Notes under the pieces: generated by a model | What the model saw: only the letters and a program-made list of their open reading frames with translations | Databases searched by the model: none | Told to the model about the DNA's origin: nothing | Assembly: GCA_964243435.1 (NCBI GenBank) | Contig: CAXTFM010000129.1 | Location: forward strand, 1-10,392 | Direction of reading: 5' to 3' | Length of the DNA: 10,392 nt | Source of the DNA: RH-AL1 sp964243435 | Lineage (GTDB): Bacteria > Pseudomonadota > Alphaproteobacteria > Rhizobiales > Beijerinckiaceae | Program-made: the position numbers and the translations under genes | Shown here: piece after piece, positions 1-6,176 of the stretch | Numbering within the stretch: position 1 is the stretch's first letter | Layout: every line of letters starts with the position of its first letter

Positions 1-1
1 C

Positions 2-265
2 CTCGGCGACATCGGCGTGCCGCGCGACCCCGCGCCGATGGACTACAACGCCTGGATCGAGGTGTACCTCGACCACCGCTGGTTCATCTTCGACGCCCGG
101 CACAACATGCCGCGCATCGGGCGCATCACCGTGTCGCGCGGGCGCGATGCGACGGACATCCCGCTCGCGACCTCCTTCGGCCCGCACACCCTCAACGTCT
201 TCAAGGTGTGGACGGACGAGATCGAGGACGCCGAGCTGCGCCAGCTGGAGCTGCAGCCGGCCTGA
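2..265 (+). CDS. Transglutaminase-like family protein, C-terminal fragment (5' end outside window)
   Basis: The reading frame is open from the left edge to a TGA at 263-265, giving the last 87 residues of a longer protein. The visible part contains the end of a transglutaminase-like core: the strand NAWIEVYLDHRW followed by FIFDARHNMPRIGR. The Asp of FDARHN (residue 31 of the fragment) sits where the third member of the Cys-His-Asp triad is expected. The His usually found in the HAW motif is Asn here (NAW). The catalytic Cys would lie outside the window. Proteins of this bacterial family are cytosolic and usually of unknown substrate; some act as peptidases rather than cross-linkers. The following ruvC frame is in register with this one but separated by the stop. 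Family membership is fairly secure from the DARHN/GRDATD pattern; enzymatic activity is not. Confidence 0.82.
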   Translation, partial: LGDIGVPRDPAPMDYNAWIEVYLDHRWFIFDARHNMPRIGRITVSRGRDATDIPLATSFGPHTLNVFKVWTDEIEDAELRQLELQPA

Positions 266-266
266 C

Positions 267-288
267 CCCGCCCGCGCGGGAGCGGGTT
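267..288 (+). terminator. Possible weak hairpin terminator after the transglutaminase-like gene
   Basis: Starting two bases after the stop codon, CCCGC at 267-271 can pair with GCGGG at 282-286. A further CC/GG pair closes on a GCGC loop, leaving a two-base bulge. Only two T residues follow, so this is at best a weak intrinsic terminator and may be chance in GC-rich DNA. Confidence 0.25.
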
Positions 289-314
289 CCACCGGAGCTG
301 CGCCATCACCTCGC

Positions 315-359
315 CCGCCACCACGCCGTCCGCCACCGTCCGGTCCGCCACCATCCCCT
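315..359 (+). repeat. Three tandem 15-base units just upstream of ruvC
   Basis: The octamer ccgccacc occurs at 315, 330 and 345, an exact 15-base spacing. The three units are ccgccaccacgccgt, ccgccaccgtccggt and ccgccaccatcccct. The array ends two bases before the GTG start of ruvC. Read in the ruvC frame it would encode a pentad pattern (PATTP, SATVR, SATIP), but no ATG, GTG or TTG exists in that frame between the upstream TGA and 362. It is therefore probably untranslated leader. It occupies the place where a Shine-Dalgarno sequence would be, and no purine-rich site is present there. Confidence 0.75.
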
Positions 360-361
360 CC

Positions 362-853
362 GTGTGCATCATCGGCATCGACCCCGGCCTGCGCAACATG
401 GGCTGGGGCGTGATCGAGGCGATCGGCTCGCGGCTCGTCTTCGTCGCCTGCGGAATCGTGCGCTCGGACGGCGCCGACGACACGGCGCTGCGGCTGCGGG
501 CCCTCCACGACGGGTTGACCGCCGTGATCGCGACGCACCGTCCGGACGAGGCCGCGGTCGAGGAAACCTTCGTCAACCGCGACCCGCAATCGGCGTTGAA
601 GCTCGGCCACGCGCGCGGCGTCGCGCTGCTGGTGCCGGCGCTGGCGCAGGTCCCCGTGGCGGAGTATTCCGCCAACCTCATCAAGAAGACGGTGACCGGT
701 GCCGGCTTGGCGGGGAAGACGCAGGTGCAGATGATGGTCAAGGTGCTGCTGCCGCGCTGCGAGCTGCCCTCCGCCGACGCCGCCGACGCCCTTGCCGTCG
801 CGATCACCCACGCCCAGCACCGCGCGGCGCGCCGCCGCGCGGCGGCGCTTTGA
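362..853 (+). CDS. ruvC: Crossover junction endodeoxyribonuclease RuvC
   Basis: RuvC is the dimeric, Mg-dependent Holliday-junction resolvase that cuts opposite strands of the four-way junction held by RuvAB during recombinational repair. The 163-residue product has family length. The RNase-H-like core begins directly with IIGIDPGLRNMGWG. The four acidic catalytic residues are visible: D7 in GIDPG, E67 in AAVEETF, and D139 and D142 in SADAADALA. The segment SALKLGHARG (77-86) is also typical. GTG at 362 is the only usual start codon after the upstream stop; it leaves one residue before the first beta strand and has no recognisable Shine-Dalgarno sequence. The C-terminus is a short Arg/Ala tail. 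ruvA follows after 13 bases, so the two are almost certainly co-transcribed. Function is secure; the exact start is less so. Confidence 0.96.
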   Translation: MCIIGIDPGLRNMGWGVIEAIGSRLVFVACGIVRSDGADDTALRLRALHDGLTAVIATHRPDEAAVEETFVNRDPQSALKLGHARGVALLVPALAQVPVAEYSANLIKKTVTGAGLAGKTQVQMMVKVLLPRCELPSADAADALAVAITHAQHRAARRRAAAL

Positions 854-866
854 GCGCGACGCCGCG

Positions 867-1487
867 ATGATCGGCAAGCTCAGGGGCATCGTCGACTCGT
901 ATTCCGGCGACGCCATCGTCCTCGACGTCGGCGGCGTCGGCTACCTCGTGCAATGCTCGTCGCGGACGCTCCAGGCCCTGCCGCGTCCGGGCGAGGCGGC
1001 CTCGCTGTCCATCGAGACCCACGTGCGCGAGGACGCGATCCGGCTCTACGGCTTCCGCGCGGATGACGAACGCGACTGGTTCCGCCTGCTGCAGAACGTC
1101 CAGGGCGTCGGCTCCAAGGTGGCGCTCGCAATCCTCGGCATCGGCTCGGTCGGCGACCTCGCCAGCGCCATCGCGCTCGGCGACCGCGCCCTCATCGCCC
1201 GCGCGCCCGGCGTCGGCCCGCGCCTCGCCGCGCGCATCGTCGCCGAACTCAAGGACAAGATGCCGGTGTTCGGCGCCGTCGACCCCGCCGTGGCGCAACT
1301 CGTCGGCGAGGAGCCGGCGCGCGGCACGCCGCCCGCCGTCCACGACGCCATCTCGGCGCTGGTCAACCTCGGCTACGCCCGTCCCCAGGCCGCCGCCGCC
1401 GTCGCCGCCGCCGCCAAGGCGCTGGACGAGGGCGCCGAGGCGCCGGCCCTGATCCGCCGCGGCTTGAAGGAGTTGTCCGCCGCCTGA
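867..1487 (+). CDS. ruvA: Holliday junction branch migration protein RuvA
   Basis: RuvA is the tetrameric junction-binding subunit that loads the RuvB motor and holds the four-way junction open for branch migration. The 206-residue product starts MIGKLRGIVDSY, as expected for the family, and all three domains are present. The N-terminal OB fold covers about residues 1-62 and includes the acidic pin pair E55-D56 (REDAIRLYGF). Two helix-hairpin-helix motifs follow, NVQGVGSKVA (77-86) and APGVGPRLAA (113-122). After an acidic linker, the C-terminal RuvB-contacting domain spans about 156-206 (HDAISALVNLGY). ATG at 867 was chosen over a longer in-frame form beginning inside ruvC because it matches the family N-terminus. 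It lies 13 bases after ruvC. Unusually, no ruvB follows; rsmI is the next gene. Confidence 0.97.
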   Translation: MIGKLRGIVDSYSGDAIVLDVGGVGYLVQCSSRTLQALPRPGEAASLSIETHVREDAIRLYGFRADDERDWFRLLQNVQGVGSKVALAILGIGSVGDLASAIALGDRALIARAPGVGPRLAARIVAELKDKMPVFGAVDPAVAQLVGEEPARGTPPAVHDAISALVNLGYARPQAAAAVAAAAKALDEGAEAPALIRRGLKELSAA

Positions 1488-1515
1488 TCCCGCCGCCCCG
1501 ACGCCATGGGTCGTG

Positions 1516-1557
1516 TGCGGAGGGCGGTTTGCGGAGGACGACTTGCGGAGGACGGCC
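1516..1557 (+). repeat. Three tandem 14-base units, each with a GGAGG and a start codon
   Basis: Units tgcggagggcggtt (1516), tgcggaggacgact (1530) and tgcggaggacggcc (1544) follow one another with an exact 14-base period in the ruvA-rsmI gap. Each unit carries GGAG(G). The base before each unit completes a GTG or TTG codon (1515, 1529, 1543), so each copy offers a start codon in a different frame. The TTG at 1543 is in the rsmI frame and has GGAGG (1533-1537) five bases upstream. This array could set rsmI translation or could be a slippage product. Confidence 0.8.
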
Positions 1558-1581
1558 AAAGCTGATGCGGTGGCGTCCACC

Positions 1582-2520
1582 ATGCGCAAGCCCCACGGAC
1601 TCAGACCCCACGCGCCGAGCGACCCGTCGGGGCGGGCGCCGACCTTCAGCGCCTTCGGCCTCAGCGCCGAGGCGGAGCCGATCGCGCCGGGCCTGCACGT
1701 GGTGGCGACGCCGATCGGCAACCTCGGCGACGTGTCGTTCCGGGCGCTGGCGACGCTCGCCGCCGCCGACCTCGTCGTCGCCGAGGACACGCGGGTGACG
1801 AAGACGCTGCTGGCCCATTACGGCGTCACCACGCCGCTGTTCGCCTACCACGAGCACAATGCCGACCTGGTGCGCCCGCAACTTCTCGCCAAGCTCCTCG
1901 CCGGGCGGGCGCTGGCCCTGGTGTCCGACGCCGGGACGCCGCTGGTCTCCGACCCGGGCTTCCGCCTCGTTGGCGACGCGTTGGCGCGCGGCATCGCGGT
2001 GACAAGCGTACCCGGTCCCTCCGCCGTGCTCGCCGGCCTCGTCGTCGCCGGGCTGCCCACAGCGCGCTTCTTCTTCGAAGGCTTCCTTCCGACCAGGAGC
2101 GCGGCGCGCCGGCAGCGCATCGCCGCGCTCGCCGCCGTGCCCGGCACGCTGGTGTTCTTCGAGTCGGCCCGGCGCACGGCCGAAACGGTCGCCGACCTCG
2201 CCGCCGTGCTCGGGCCCCGCGACGCCGCCGTCGCGCGCGAACTGACCAAGCTGTTCGAAACGGTGAAGCGCGGCCCGCTCCCCGCGCTCGCGGCGGAACT
2301 CGCCGCCGGCGAGGCGCTGCGCGGCGAGGTCGTACTCCTCGTCGGGCCGCCGCCCGACGAGCAACCGGCGCTGGAAGGCGAGGTTCTCGACGAACAGCTG
2401 CGCGCGGCGCTCGAAACCCTGTCGGTCAAGGACGCGGCGGCGGTGGTGTCGGCGGCGACGGGGCAGCCCCGCCGCAAGGTCTACGCGCGGGCGATCGAGC
2501 TTGCCAACGCCGTCGGCTGA
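1582..2520 (+). CDS. rsmI: 16S rRNA (cytidine(1402)-2'-O)-methyltransferase RsmI
   Basis: RsmI uses S-adenosylmethionine to methylate the 2'-OH of C1402 in 16S rRNA, near the decoding centre. Numbered from ATG 1582 (312 aa), the tetrapyrrole-methylase-like fold shows the family signatures in order: VATPIGNLGD (41-50), AEDTRVT (67-73), LVSDAGTPLVSDPG (113-126), VPGPSA (143-148), FEGFLP (165-170) and FFESARR (192-198). About 40 residues precede the first motif, longer than in the E. coli protein. The start is uncertain. ATG 1582 has a GGTGG eight bases upstream. TTG 1543 has a perfect GGAGG at five bases, would give 325 aa, and lies in the 14-base repeat array. GTG 1513 would be longer still. 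The 3' end overlaps yraN by 20 bases, pointing to co-translation. Confidence 0.94.
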   Translation: MRKPHGLRPHAPSDPSGRAPTFSAFGLSAEAEPIAPGLHVVATPIGNLGDVSFRALATLAAADLVVAEDTRVTKTLLAHYGVTTPLFAYHEHNADLVRPQLLAKLLAGRALALVSDAGTPLVSDPGFRLVGDALARGIAVTSVPGPSAVLAGLVVAGLPTARFFFEGFLPTRSAARRQRIAALAAVPGTLVFFESARRTAETVADLAAVLGPRDAAVARELTKLFETVKRGPLPALAAELAAGEALRGEVVLLVGPPPDEQPALEGEVLDEQLRAALETLSVKDAAAVVSAATGQPRRKVYARAIELANAVG

Positions 2521-2887
2521 CGTCGCGCGGCGGCGCCGGGCGTACCGCACCGGGCACGGCGCCGAGCACGTCGCCGCGCTGTGGCTGCGTTTGCACGGTT
2601 GGCGCATCCTGGCGCGGCGCTACCGGGTCAAGGGCGGCGAGATCGACCTCGTCGCCCGACGCGGCGCGACGATCGCCTTCGTCGAGGTGAAGTGGCGCGT
2701 CGCGCTGGCGGATGCGACGCTGGCGATCGGGCCGGCGAAGCGCCACCGCATGGCACGGGCGGCGCGCGTCTTCATCGCGCGTCAGGGCCGCGAAGCGGGG
2801 CTGAGCTACCGGGCCGACGCGGTCTTCTGCGCGCCGTGGCGGCTGCCACGACACGTTGCCGCCGCCTTCGACCTCCCGCTCGGCTGA
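2501..2887 (+). CDS. yraN: YraN / UPF0102 family nuclease-like protein
   Basis: This 128-residue protein belongs to UPF0102, small proteins with a restriction-endonuclease-like fold and no firmly established general role. The N-terminal GHGAEHVAALWL (18-29) and the core GGEIDLVARRG (45-55) followed by AFVEVKW (59-65) are diagnostic. They supply the usual metal-site residues E47, D49, E62 and K64 of a PD-(D/E)xK-type site. TTG at 2501 is the only usual start before the first conserved helix, and it makes the gene overlap rsmI by 20 bases; rsmI-yraN adjacency is common in proteobacteria. The product ends normally. It is convergent with pyrF, with only four bases between the two stop codons. Confidence 0.9.
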   Translation: MPTPSADVARRRRAYRTGHGAEHVAALWLRLHGWRILARRYRVKGGEIDLVARRGATIAFVEVKWRVALADATLAIGPAKRHRMARAARVFIARQGREAGLSYRADAVFCAPWRLPRHVAAAFDLPLG

Positions 2888-2891
2888 GCCG
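2881..2891. terminator. Small palindrome between converging yraN and pyrF
   Basis: cggctgagccg is symmetrical around its centre and spans the yraN stop codon, three bases before the pyrF stop. As RNA it makes only a 4-bp stem with a UGA loop and has no T tract on either side, so a bidirectional terminator role is only a possibility. Confidence 0.2.
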
Positions 2892-3596
2892 TCAGGTGGC
2901 GGCGATCGACGCGAAGATCGCGCGAACGGCGGCGCGCGGGTCGGGCGCGCGGGTGACCGGCCGGCCGATCACGAGGTGGTCGGCGCCGGCGGCGAGCGCG
3001 GCGGCGGGCGCCACCACCCGCTTCTGGTCGCCGAGCGCCGCGCCGAGCGGACGGATGCCGGGCGTCACCAGGACGAGTTCGCCGCCGACGCGCCGGCGCA
3101 TCGCCCCGACCTCCATGGCGGAAAGGATCAGCCCGGTCAGCCCGAGCGCGACCGCCTGGTCGGCGCGCCGGGCGACGAGGTCGCGCACGCCGACGCCGTA
3201 GCCCGCCGCGGCGAGGTCGTCGTCGTCGTAGGACGTCAGCACGGTGACGCCGAGGACGCCGAGGCCGCTGCCGGCGACCCCGGCCTGCGCCGCCGCCATG
3301 GTCTGGGGGAAGGCATGCACCGTGAGAAAGGTGGCGCCGAGGCGCGCGACCTGGGCGGCGGCGCGCTCGACCGTCGCCGGGATGTCGTGCAGCTTGAGGT
3401 CGAGGAACACCTTCTTGCCCTGGCCGACCAGGCGCTCGGTGAGGGCGAGGCCGCCGCAAAAGGCCAGTTCGAGCCCGATCTTGTAGAAGCCGACATCGTC
3501 ACCGAGCGCAGCGACAAGCTCCTCCGCCTCGCCGACGCTCGCCACGTCGAGCGCGACGATCACCCGGTCGCGCGGCGGCACCTGCGGGAGCGGCAC
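2892..3596 (-). CDS. pyrF: Orotidine 5'-phosphate decarboxylase
   Basis: PyrF converts OMP to UMP, the last step of de novo pyrimidine synthesis, in the cytosol. The 234-residue product (from GTG 3596) is a complete TIM barrel. VIVALDV (12-18) carries D17, and K39 lies in FYKIGLEL. The catalytic cluster DLKLHDIP (66-73) gives D66, K68 and D71. TPGIRP (178-183) and GADHLVIGRPVT (204-215) form the phosphate-binding end. GTG 3596 was chosen because a GAGGGGG overlapping the pmtA stop lies just upstream, and the resulting length is typical. A longer frame from GTG 3659 would overlap pmtA by 56 bases and add a low-complexity N-terminus. pmtA ends seven bases upstream, so the two genes form a pair. 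Confidence 0.96.
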   Translation of the reverse strand: MPLPQVPPRDRVIVALDVASVGEAEELVAALGDDVGFYKIGLELAFCGGLALTERLVGQGKKVFLDLKLHDIPATVERAAAQVARLGATFLTVHAFPQTMAAAQAGVAGSGLGVLGVTVLTSYDDDDLAAAGYGVGVRDLVARRADQAVALGLTGLILSAMEVGAMRRRVGGELVLVTPGIRPLGAALGDQKRVVAPAAALAAGADHLVIGRPVTRAPDPRAAVRAIFASIAAT

Positions 3597-3603
3597 CGCC
3601 CCC

Positions 3604-4479
3604 TCACTCGCCGAGCGGGGCGGTGCCGGCCGAGTGCCGGAGGTCGTTCCGTCCGGCACCCACCGGACGGCGCCTGGGGGACAGGACCTCGTGGGACAGA
3701 TTCTTGGGAGACTGGAACTCGACCGGGCGGAACTTGGCCGGGCGGAACGCGCCGGTCACCATCGCGCCGCGGCCGAGCGGGACGGCATCGCGGCAGGTCG
3801 CCTCGCGCGGCTCGGTGGCCGGCTTGCGGCGATAGATCCAGACGCGGGCGGGCGGCAGGTTGAGCCACACCGGCGGCGACACCTCCGCGTCGTAGTCGAG
3901 CGCGGCGGTGTGCGGGACGGGGGAGTTCATGCCGTAGGTGAACTGCACGAACGAGCCGCCCGGCATCATCAGCGAGAAGGCATCGTCGACGAGCGCCAAG
4001 CGCTGCGCGTCCGGCTTGTTGAGCAGCGGGAGGCTGGACACGATCGACGCGGCCGGCGCCGTCAGCACGCCCTTCAGGCTTTGGCGCAGGTTGTAGGCAT
4101 CGGCCTGCACGACCTGCACGCCGGGGAAGCGCTTGCGCAGCAGGCGGCAGAACGCCCCGTCATATTCGACGAGCAGCAACCTGAGCGGGTCGACGCCGCG
4201 CGACAGCAGCGCCTGGGTGATCGGCCCGGTTCCCGGACCGAGTTCGACGACGGGCCCGGTCCCGTCGGGATCGACCGCGCGTGCCATCATGCGGGCGAGG
4301 AAGCGGCCGGACGGGGACACGGCGCCGGTGAGTACGGGATTGTCGATCCAACTCCGGATGAAGCGCGCTTCATCGGCCAACCGGTCTTCCAGGCGGGGCC
4401 GCAGGACCCGCCGGTCCGGGTCGATGAGGAGTTTAGGCAAGTAATCGACCCCCGGCTTCCCACACAGTCCACCCCGCAC
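3604..4479 (-). CDS. pmtA: PmtA-type phospholipid N-methyltransferase with a repetitive C-terminal tail
   Basis: PmtA-type enzymes use SAM to methylate phosphatidylethanolamine stepwise to phosphatidylcholine at the inner membrane. The KsgA-like, rhizobial type is suggested by EARFIRSWIDNPVLTGAVSP (37-56), the SAM motif I VVELGPGTGPIT (77-88), the acidic LLVEYD (102-107), QADAYNL (125-131), SSLPLLNKP (148-156) and a late PARVWIYRRKP (210-220). Usual relatives are about 200 aa and end near that last motif. This one continues for some 70 residues, including six pentads at 243-272. The start is unsure: GTG 4479 gives 291 aa but an atypical N-terminus, whereas TTG 4440 (278 aa) has CGGGGG eight bases upstream. 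Its position next to pyrF fits rhizobial gene order. A generic rRNA-type methyltransferase is the main alternative. Confidence 0.85.
   Translation of the reverse strand: MRGGLCGKPGVDYLPKLLIDPDRRVLRPRLEDRLADEARFIRSWIDNPVLTGAVSPSGRFLARMMARAVDPDGTGPVVELGPGTGPITQALLSRGVDPLRLLLVEYDGAFCRLLRKRFPGVQVVQADAYNLRQSLKGVLTAPAASIVSSLPLLNKPDAQRLALVDDAFSLMMPGGSFVQFTYGMNSPVPHTAALDYDAEVSPPVWLNLPPARVWIYRRKPATEPREATCRDAVPLGRGAMVTGAFRPAKFRPVEFQSPKNLSHEVLSPRRRPVGAGRNDLRHSAGTAPLGE
3663..3752 (-). repeat. Six degenerate 15-base tandem units encoding pentad repeats in the PmtA tail
   Basis: On the plus strand, units begin at 3663, 3678, 3693, 3708, 3723 and 3738. The best pair is ccgggcggaacttgg and ccgggcggaacgcgc; neighbouring units share about 7 to 12 of 15 bases, and the outer ones are recognisable mainly by phase. 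On the minus strand they encode pentads such as AKFRP, VEFQS and HEVLS, roughly x-(K/E)-(F/V/N)-(R/Q/L)-(P/S). The period is kept through all six units with no frame break. Confidence 0.75.
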
Positions 4480-4508
4480 GCTTGAGGTCGGCCGATGGAT
4501 TTCGCGAC

Positions 4509-4537
4509 AAATGTGCCGATCCCTCCCGTGCCGTCAA
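4509..4537 (-). promoter_or_regulatory. Candidate sigma-70-type promoter for pmtA-pyrF
   Basis: On the minus strand TTGACG (4537-4532) is separated by 17 bases from ACATTT (4514-4509). The -35 box is good and the -10 box poor, as is common in high-GC alphaproteobacteria. It lies in the 134-base gap between the DUF1178 stop and pmtA, so pmtA-pyrF may have its own transcript. Confidence 0.3.
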
Positions 4538-4613
4538 GAAACCGTCGTCCCGAACCGTGATCCGCCCCCAGCCGGGCATGACGTCAAAGCCTCGTCCACG
4601 CCCGCGGTTCCGT

Positions 4614-5045
4614 TCAGTTGAGGTCGTCGGGCACGCTTGGCAGCGGCAGGATCATCACGCCCTCCTCCAGAAGGGACCGCGCCTCGTCGACCGTCGCCTG
4701 GCCGCGGATCTCGCGATGGGGGACCTCGCCGCCGTGCATGCGCCGCGCTTCGTCGGGGAAGCGCGTGCCGACGTCCTGCGTTTCGGCCACGATCTTGTCG
4801 CGCAGGGCCCTGGCCAGCTTGCGCAACTCCCTGCGGCGCTCGTCGAGCAGGGCGACGCCCACCGCGGCCGGCGCCGGCTGCGGCGTGACGACGGCGGGGG
4901 CCATGATGGCCTTCACCACCCTGGTCGACCCGCAGTCCGGGCACGCGACCAAGTCACGCCGCGACAGCTCGTCGAAGGCGGCGCCGCTGCCGAACCAGGA
5001 CTCGAACTCGTGGCCCACGTCGCAGGCAAGTGCGTAACGGATCAT
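4614..5045 (-). CDS. DUF1178 family protein
   Basis: The 143-residue product matches DUF1178, a family widespread in alpha- and betaproteobacteria with no known function. It starts MIRYALACDVGHEFESWF, with C8 and H12, followed by ACPDCGS (34-40) with C35 and C38, which suggests one small zinc site. A Pro/Ala linker (about 50-62) leads to a charged helical half. The conserved VGTRFPDEARRMHGGE (92-107) and EIRGQAT (112-118) close the family signature. ATG 5045 was chosen because it matches the family N-terminus; a TTG nine bases upstream would add three residues. It begins nine bases after the grxC stop, so the two are co-transcribed. In many rhizobia a nitrilase-like gene lies between grxC and DUF1178; none is here. 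Confidence 0.9.
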   Translation of the reverse strand: MIRYALACDVGHEFESWFGSGAAFDELSRRDLVACPDCGSTRVVKAIMAPAVVTPQPAPAAVGVALLDERRRELRKLARALRDKIVAETQDVGTRFPDEARRMHGGEVPHREIRGQATVDEARSLLEEGVMILPLPSVPDDLN

Positions 5046-5054
5046 CGGGGCCAA

Positions 5055-5327
5055 TCAGCCGGCGGCGGCCGTCAGCATCGGGTCGAGCTTGCCGGCCCCG
5101 TCGAGGGCGTAAAGGTCGTCGCACCCGCCGACGTGACGGTCGCCGATGAAGATCTGCGGCACGCTGGAACGCCCACCGGCGCGCTCGCTCATCGCGCGGC
5201 GGGCGGCGCGGTCGCCGTCCACCTTCACCTCCCGGAAGGCGGCGCCCTTCTTGGACAGCAGGGCCTTCGCGCTGTGGCAATAGGGGCAGAACATGGTCGT
5301 ATAGATCACGACATCTTGCGACATCAT
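5055..5327 (-). CDS. grxC: Glutaredoxin 3
   Basis: This is a 90-residue glutathione-dependent dithiol glutaredoxin of the thioredoxin fold, which reduces disulfides and mixed glutathione disulfides in the cytosol. The active site CPYC is C14-C17 in YTTMFCPYCHSA. The cis-proline loop SVPQIFIG (55-62) and the glutathione-contacting GGCDDLYAL (67-75) are intact. Of two adjacent ATG codons, 5327 is preferred: GGAGG (5338-5334) ends seven bases before it on the minus strand. Upstream in-frame codons back to 5411 encode an Arg-rich stretch unlike the family and are left out. It leads a probable grxC-DUF1178 transcript. Confidence 0.95.
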   Translation of the reverse strand: MMSQDVVIYTTMFCPYCHSAKALLSKKGAAFREVKVDGDRAARRAMSERAGGRSSVPQIFIGDRHVGGCDDLYALDGAGKLDPMLTAAAG

Positions 5328-5345
5328 CTCGCGTCCTCCGCTGCA

Positions 5346-5374
5346 GATATGGCGACCCCGCCGCCGCTTGTCAC
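5346..5374 (-). promoter_or_regulatory. Candidate promoter for grxC
   Basis: In the 84-base comF-grxC gap the minus strand has GTGACA (5374-5369), five of six matches to the -35 consensus. A 17-base spacer follows, then CATATC (5351-5346), three of six matches at -10. A start site near 5339 would leave a short leader containing the grxC GGAGG site. Confidence 0.33.
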
Positions 5375-5411
5375 CCCGAACCCGACCGCAAGGGCGATGT
5401 GCGGCGCGCAC

Positions 5412-6161
5412 TCACCAGCCGGTCACCACCCGGGCGAAGACGAGGACGTCGATGCGCCGGGCGCCGCCGCGCAGCAAGGCGCGGGCCGCGGCGTTCACCG
5501 TGGCGCCCGAGGTGAGCACGTCGTCGACGAGCACCACCGCGCGCCCCTCGACGGCGCCGCGGTCCGGCACGCGGAAGGCGCCCTGGACGTTGCCGGCGCG
5601 CTGGGTGCGCGTGAGGCCGACCTGGGGCGGCGTCGGCCTGTCCCGCAGCAGGGCGCCGGGCGCCACCGGCACGCCGCAGCGCCGCGACACGATCCCGGCG
5701 AGGAGCGCCGACTGGTTGTAGCGCCGCGCGGCGAGGCGGCGGCGATGAAGCGGCACGGGCACGAGCAGGTCGGCCTGCGTCAGCAACTCGTCGCCGGCGC
5801 GCGCCATCCAGGCGCCCATCGCCGCGGCCAGTTCCAGGCGGTCACCGTATTTGAGGCGATGAACGAGGCGGCGCGCCGGGCCGTCGTCGAAATGCGCCAC
5901 CGCGCGGGCGCGGGCGTAGACCGGCGGGTTGGCGATCGCCTCGGGCGACAGCAGGCCCTCCGCGCCGAGGTCCGCGGCGAAGGGCGTCCCGAGCCGCTCG
6001 CAGAACGGGCGCTCGATGAGGCGGAGGGCGGACCAGCAGGCCGGGCACAGGGCGCCGGGTGCCGCCGTCGCCGCCCGGCAGGCGAGGCATGTCGGCGGGA
6101 ACACCAGGTCGACCGCGGCACCAGCCGCCGTCCGCAGGGCGCGGAAGACGAGATCACGCAC
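5412..6161 (-). CDS. comF: ComF family phosphoribosyltransferase-like protein
   Basis: ComF proteins pair an N-terminal zinc-binding module with a type I phosphoribosyltransferase fold. In naturally competent bacteria they help DNA uptake; in rhizobia the role is unclear. The 249-residue product has CLAC (25-28), CPAC (39-42) and C54 as zinc ligands. The PRT half shows LKYGDR (103-108), VPVPLH (134-139), RYNQS (147-151), QVGLTRTQRAGNVQGAF (180-196) and the PRPP-loop motif VVLVDDVLTSGAT (209-221). GTG 6161 lies 15 bases after the hemolysin III stop and is preceded by GGGGCC, consistent with coupling to that gene. The length is normal and nothing appears broken. Confidence 0.93.
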   Translation of the reverse strand: MRDLVFRALRTAAGAAVDLVFPPTCLACRAATAAPGALCPACWSALRLIERPFCERLGTPFAADLGAEGLLSPEAIANPPVYARARAVAHFDDGPARRLVHRLKYGDRLELAAAMGAWMARAGDELLTQADLLVPVPLHRRRLAARRYNQSALLAGIVSRRCGVPVAPGALLRDRPTPPQVGLTRTQRAGNVQGAFRVPDRGAVEGRAVVLVDDVLTSGATVNAAARALLRGGARRIDVLVFARVVTGW

Positions 6162-6176
6162 GGGCGGCCCCGCGCT

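Noticed and set aside
43..807. Minus-strand 254-codon frame opposite the transglutaminase fragment and ruvC
   Set aside because: Low-complexity Ser/Thr/Arg composition, no domain, and fully opposite conserved coding sequence.
1363..2607. Minus-strand 414-codon frame opposite rsmI
   Set aside because: Arg/Gly-rich composition typical of a shadow frame; the plus strand encodes all RsmI motifs.
3597..3659. Longer PyrF starting at GTG 3659
   Set aside because: It would overlap pmtA by 56 bases and add a Pro/Ser/Ala-rich N-terminus not seen in the family; GTG 3596 has a GAGGGGG just upstream.
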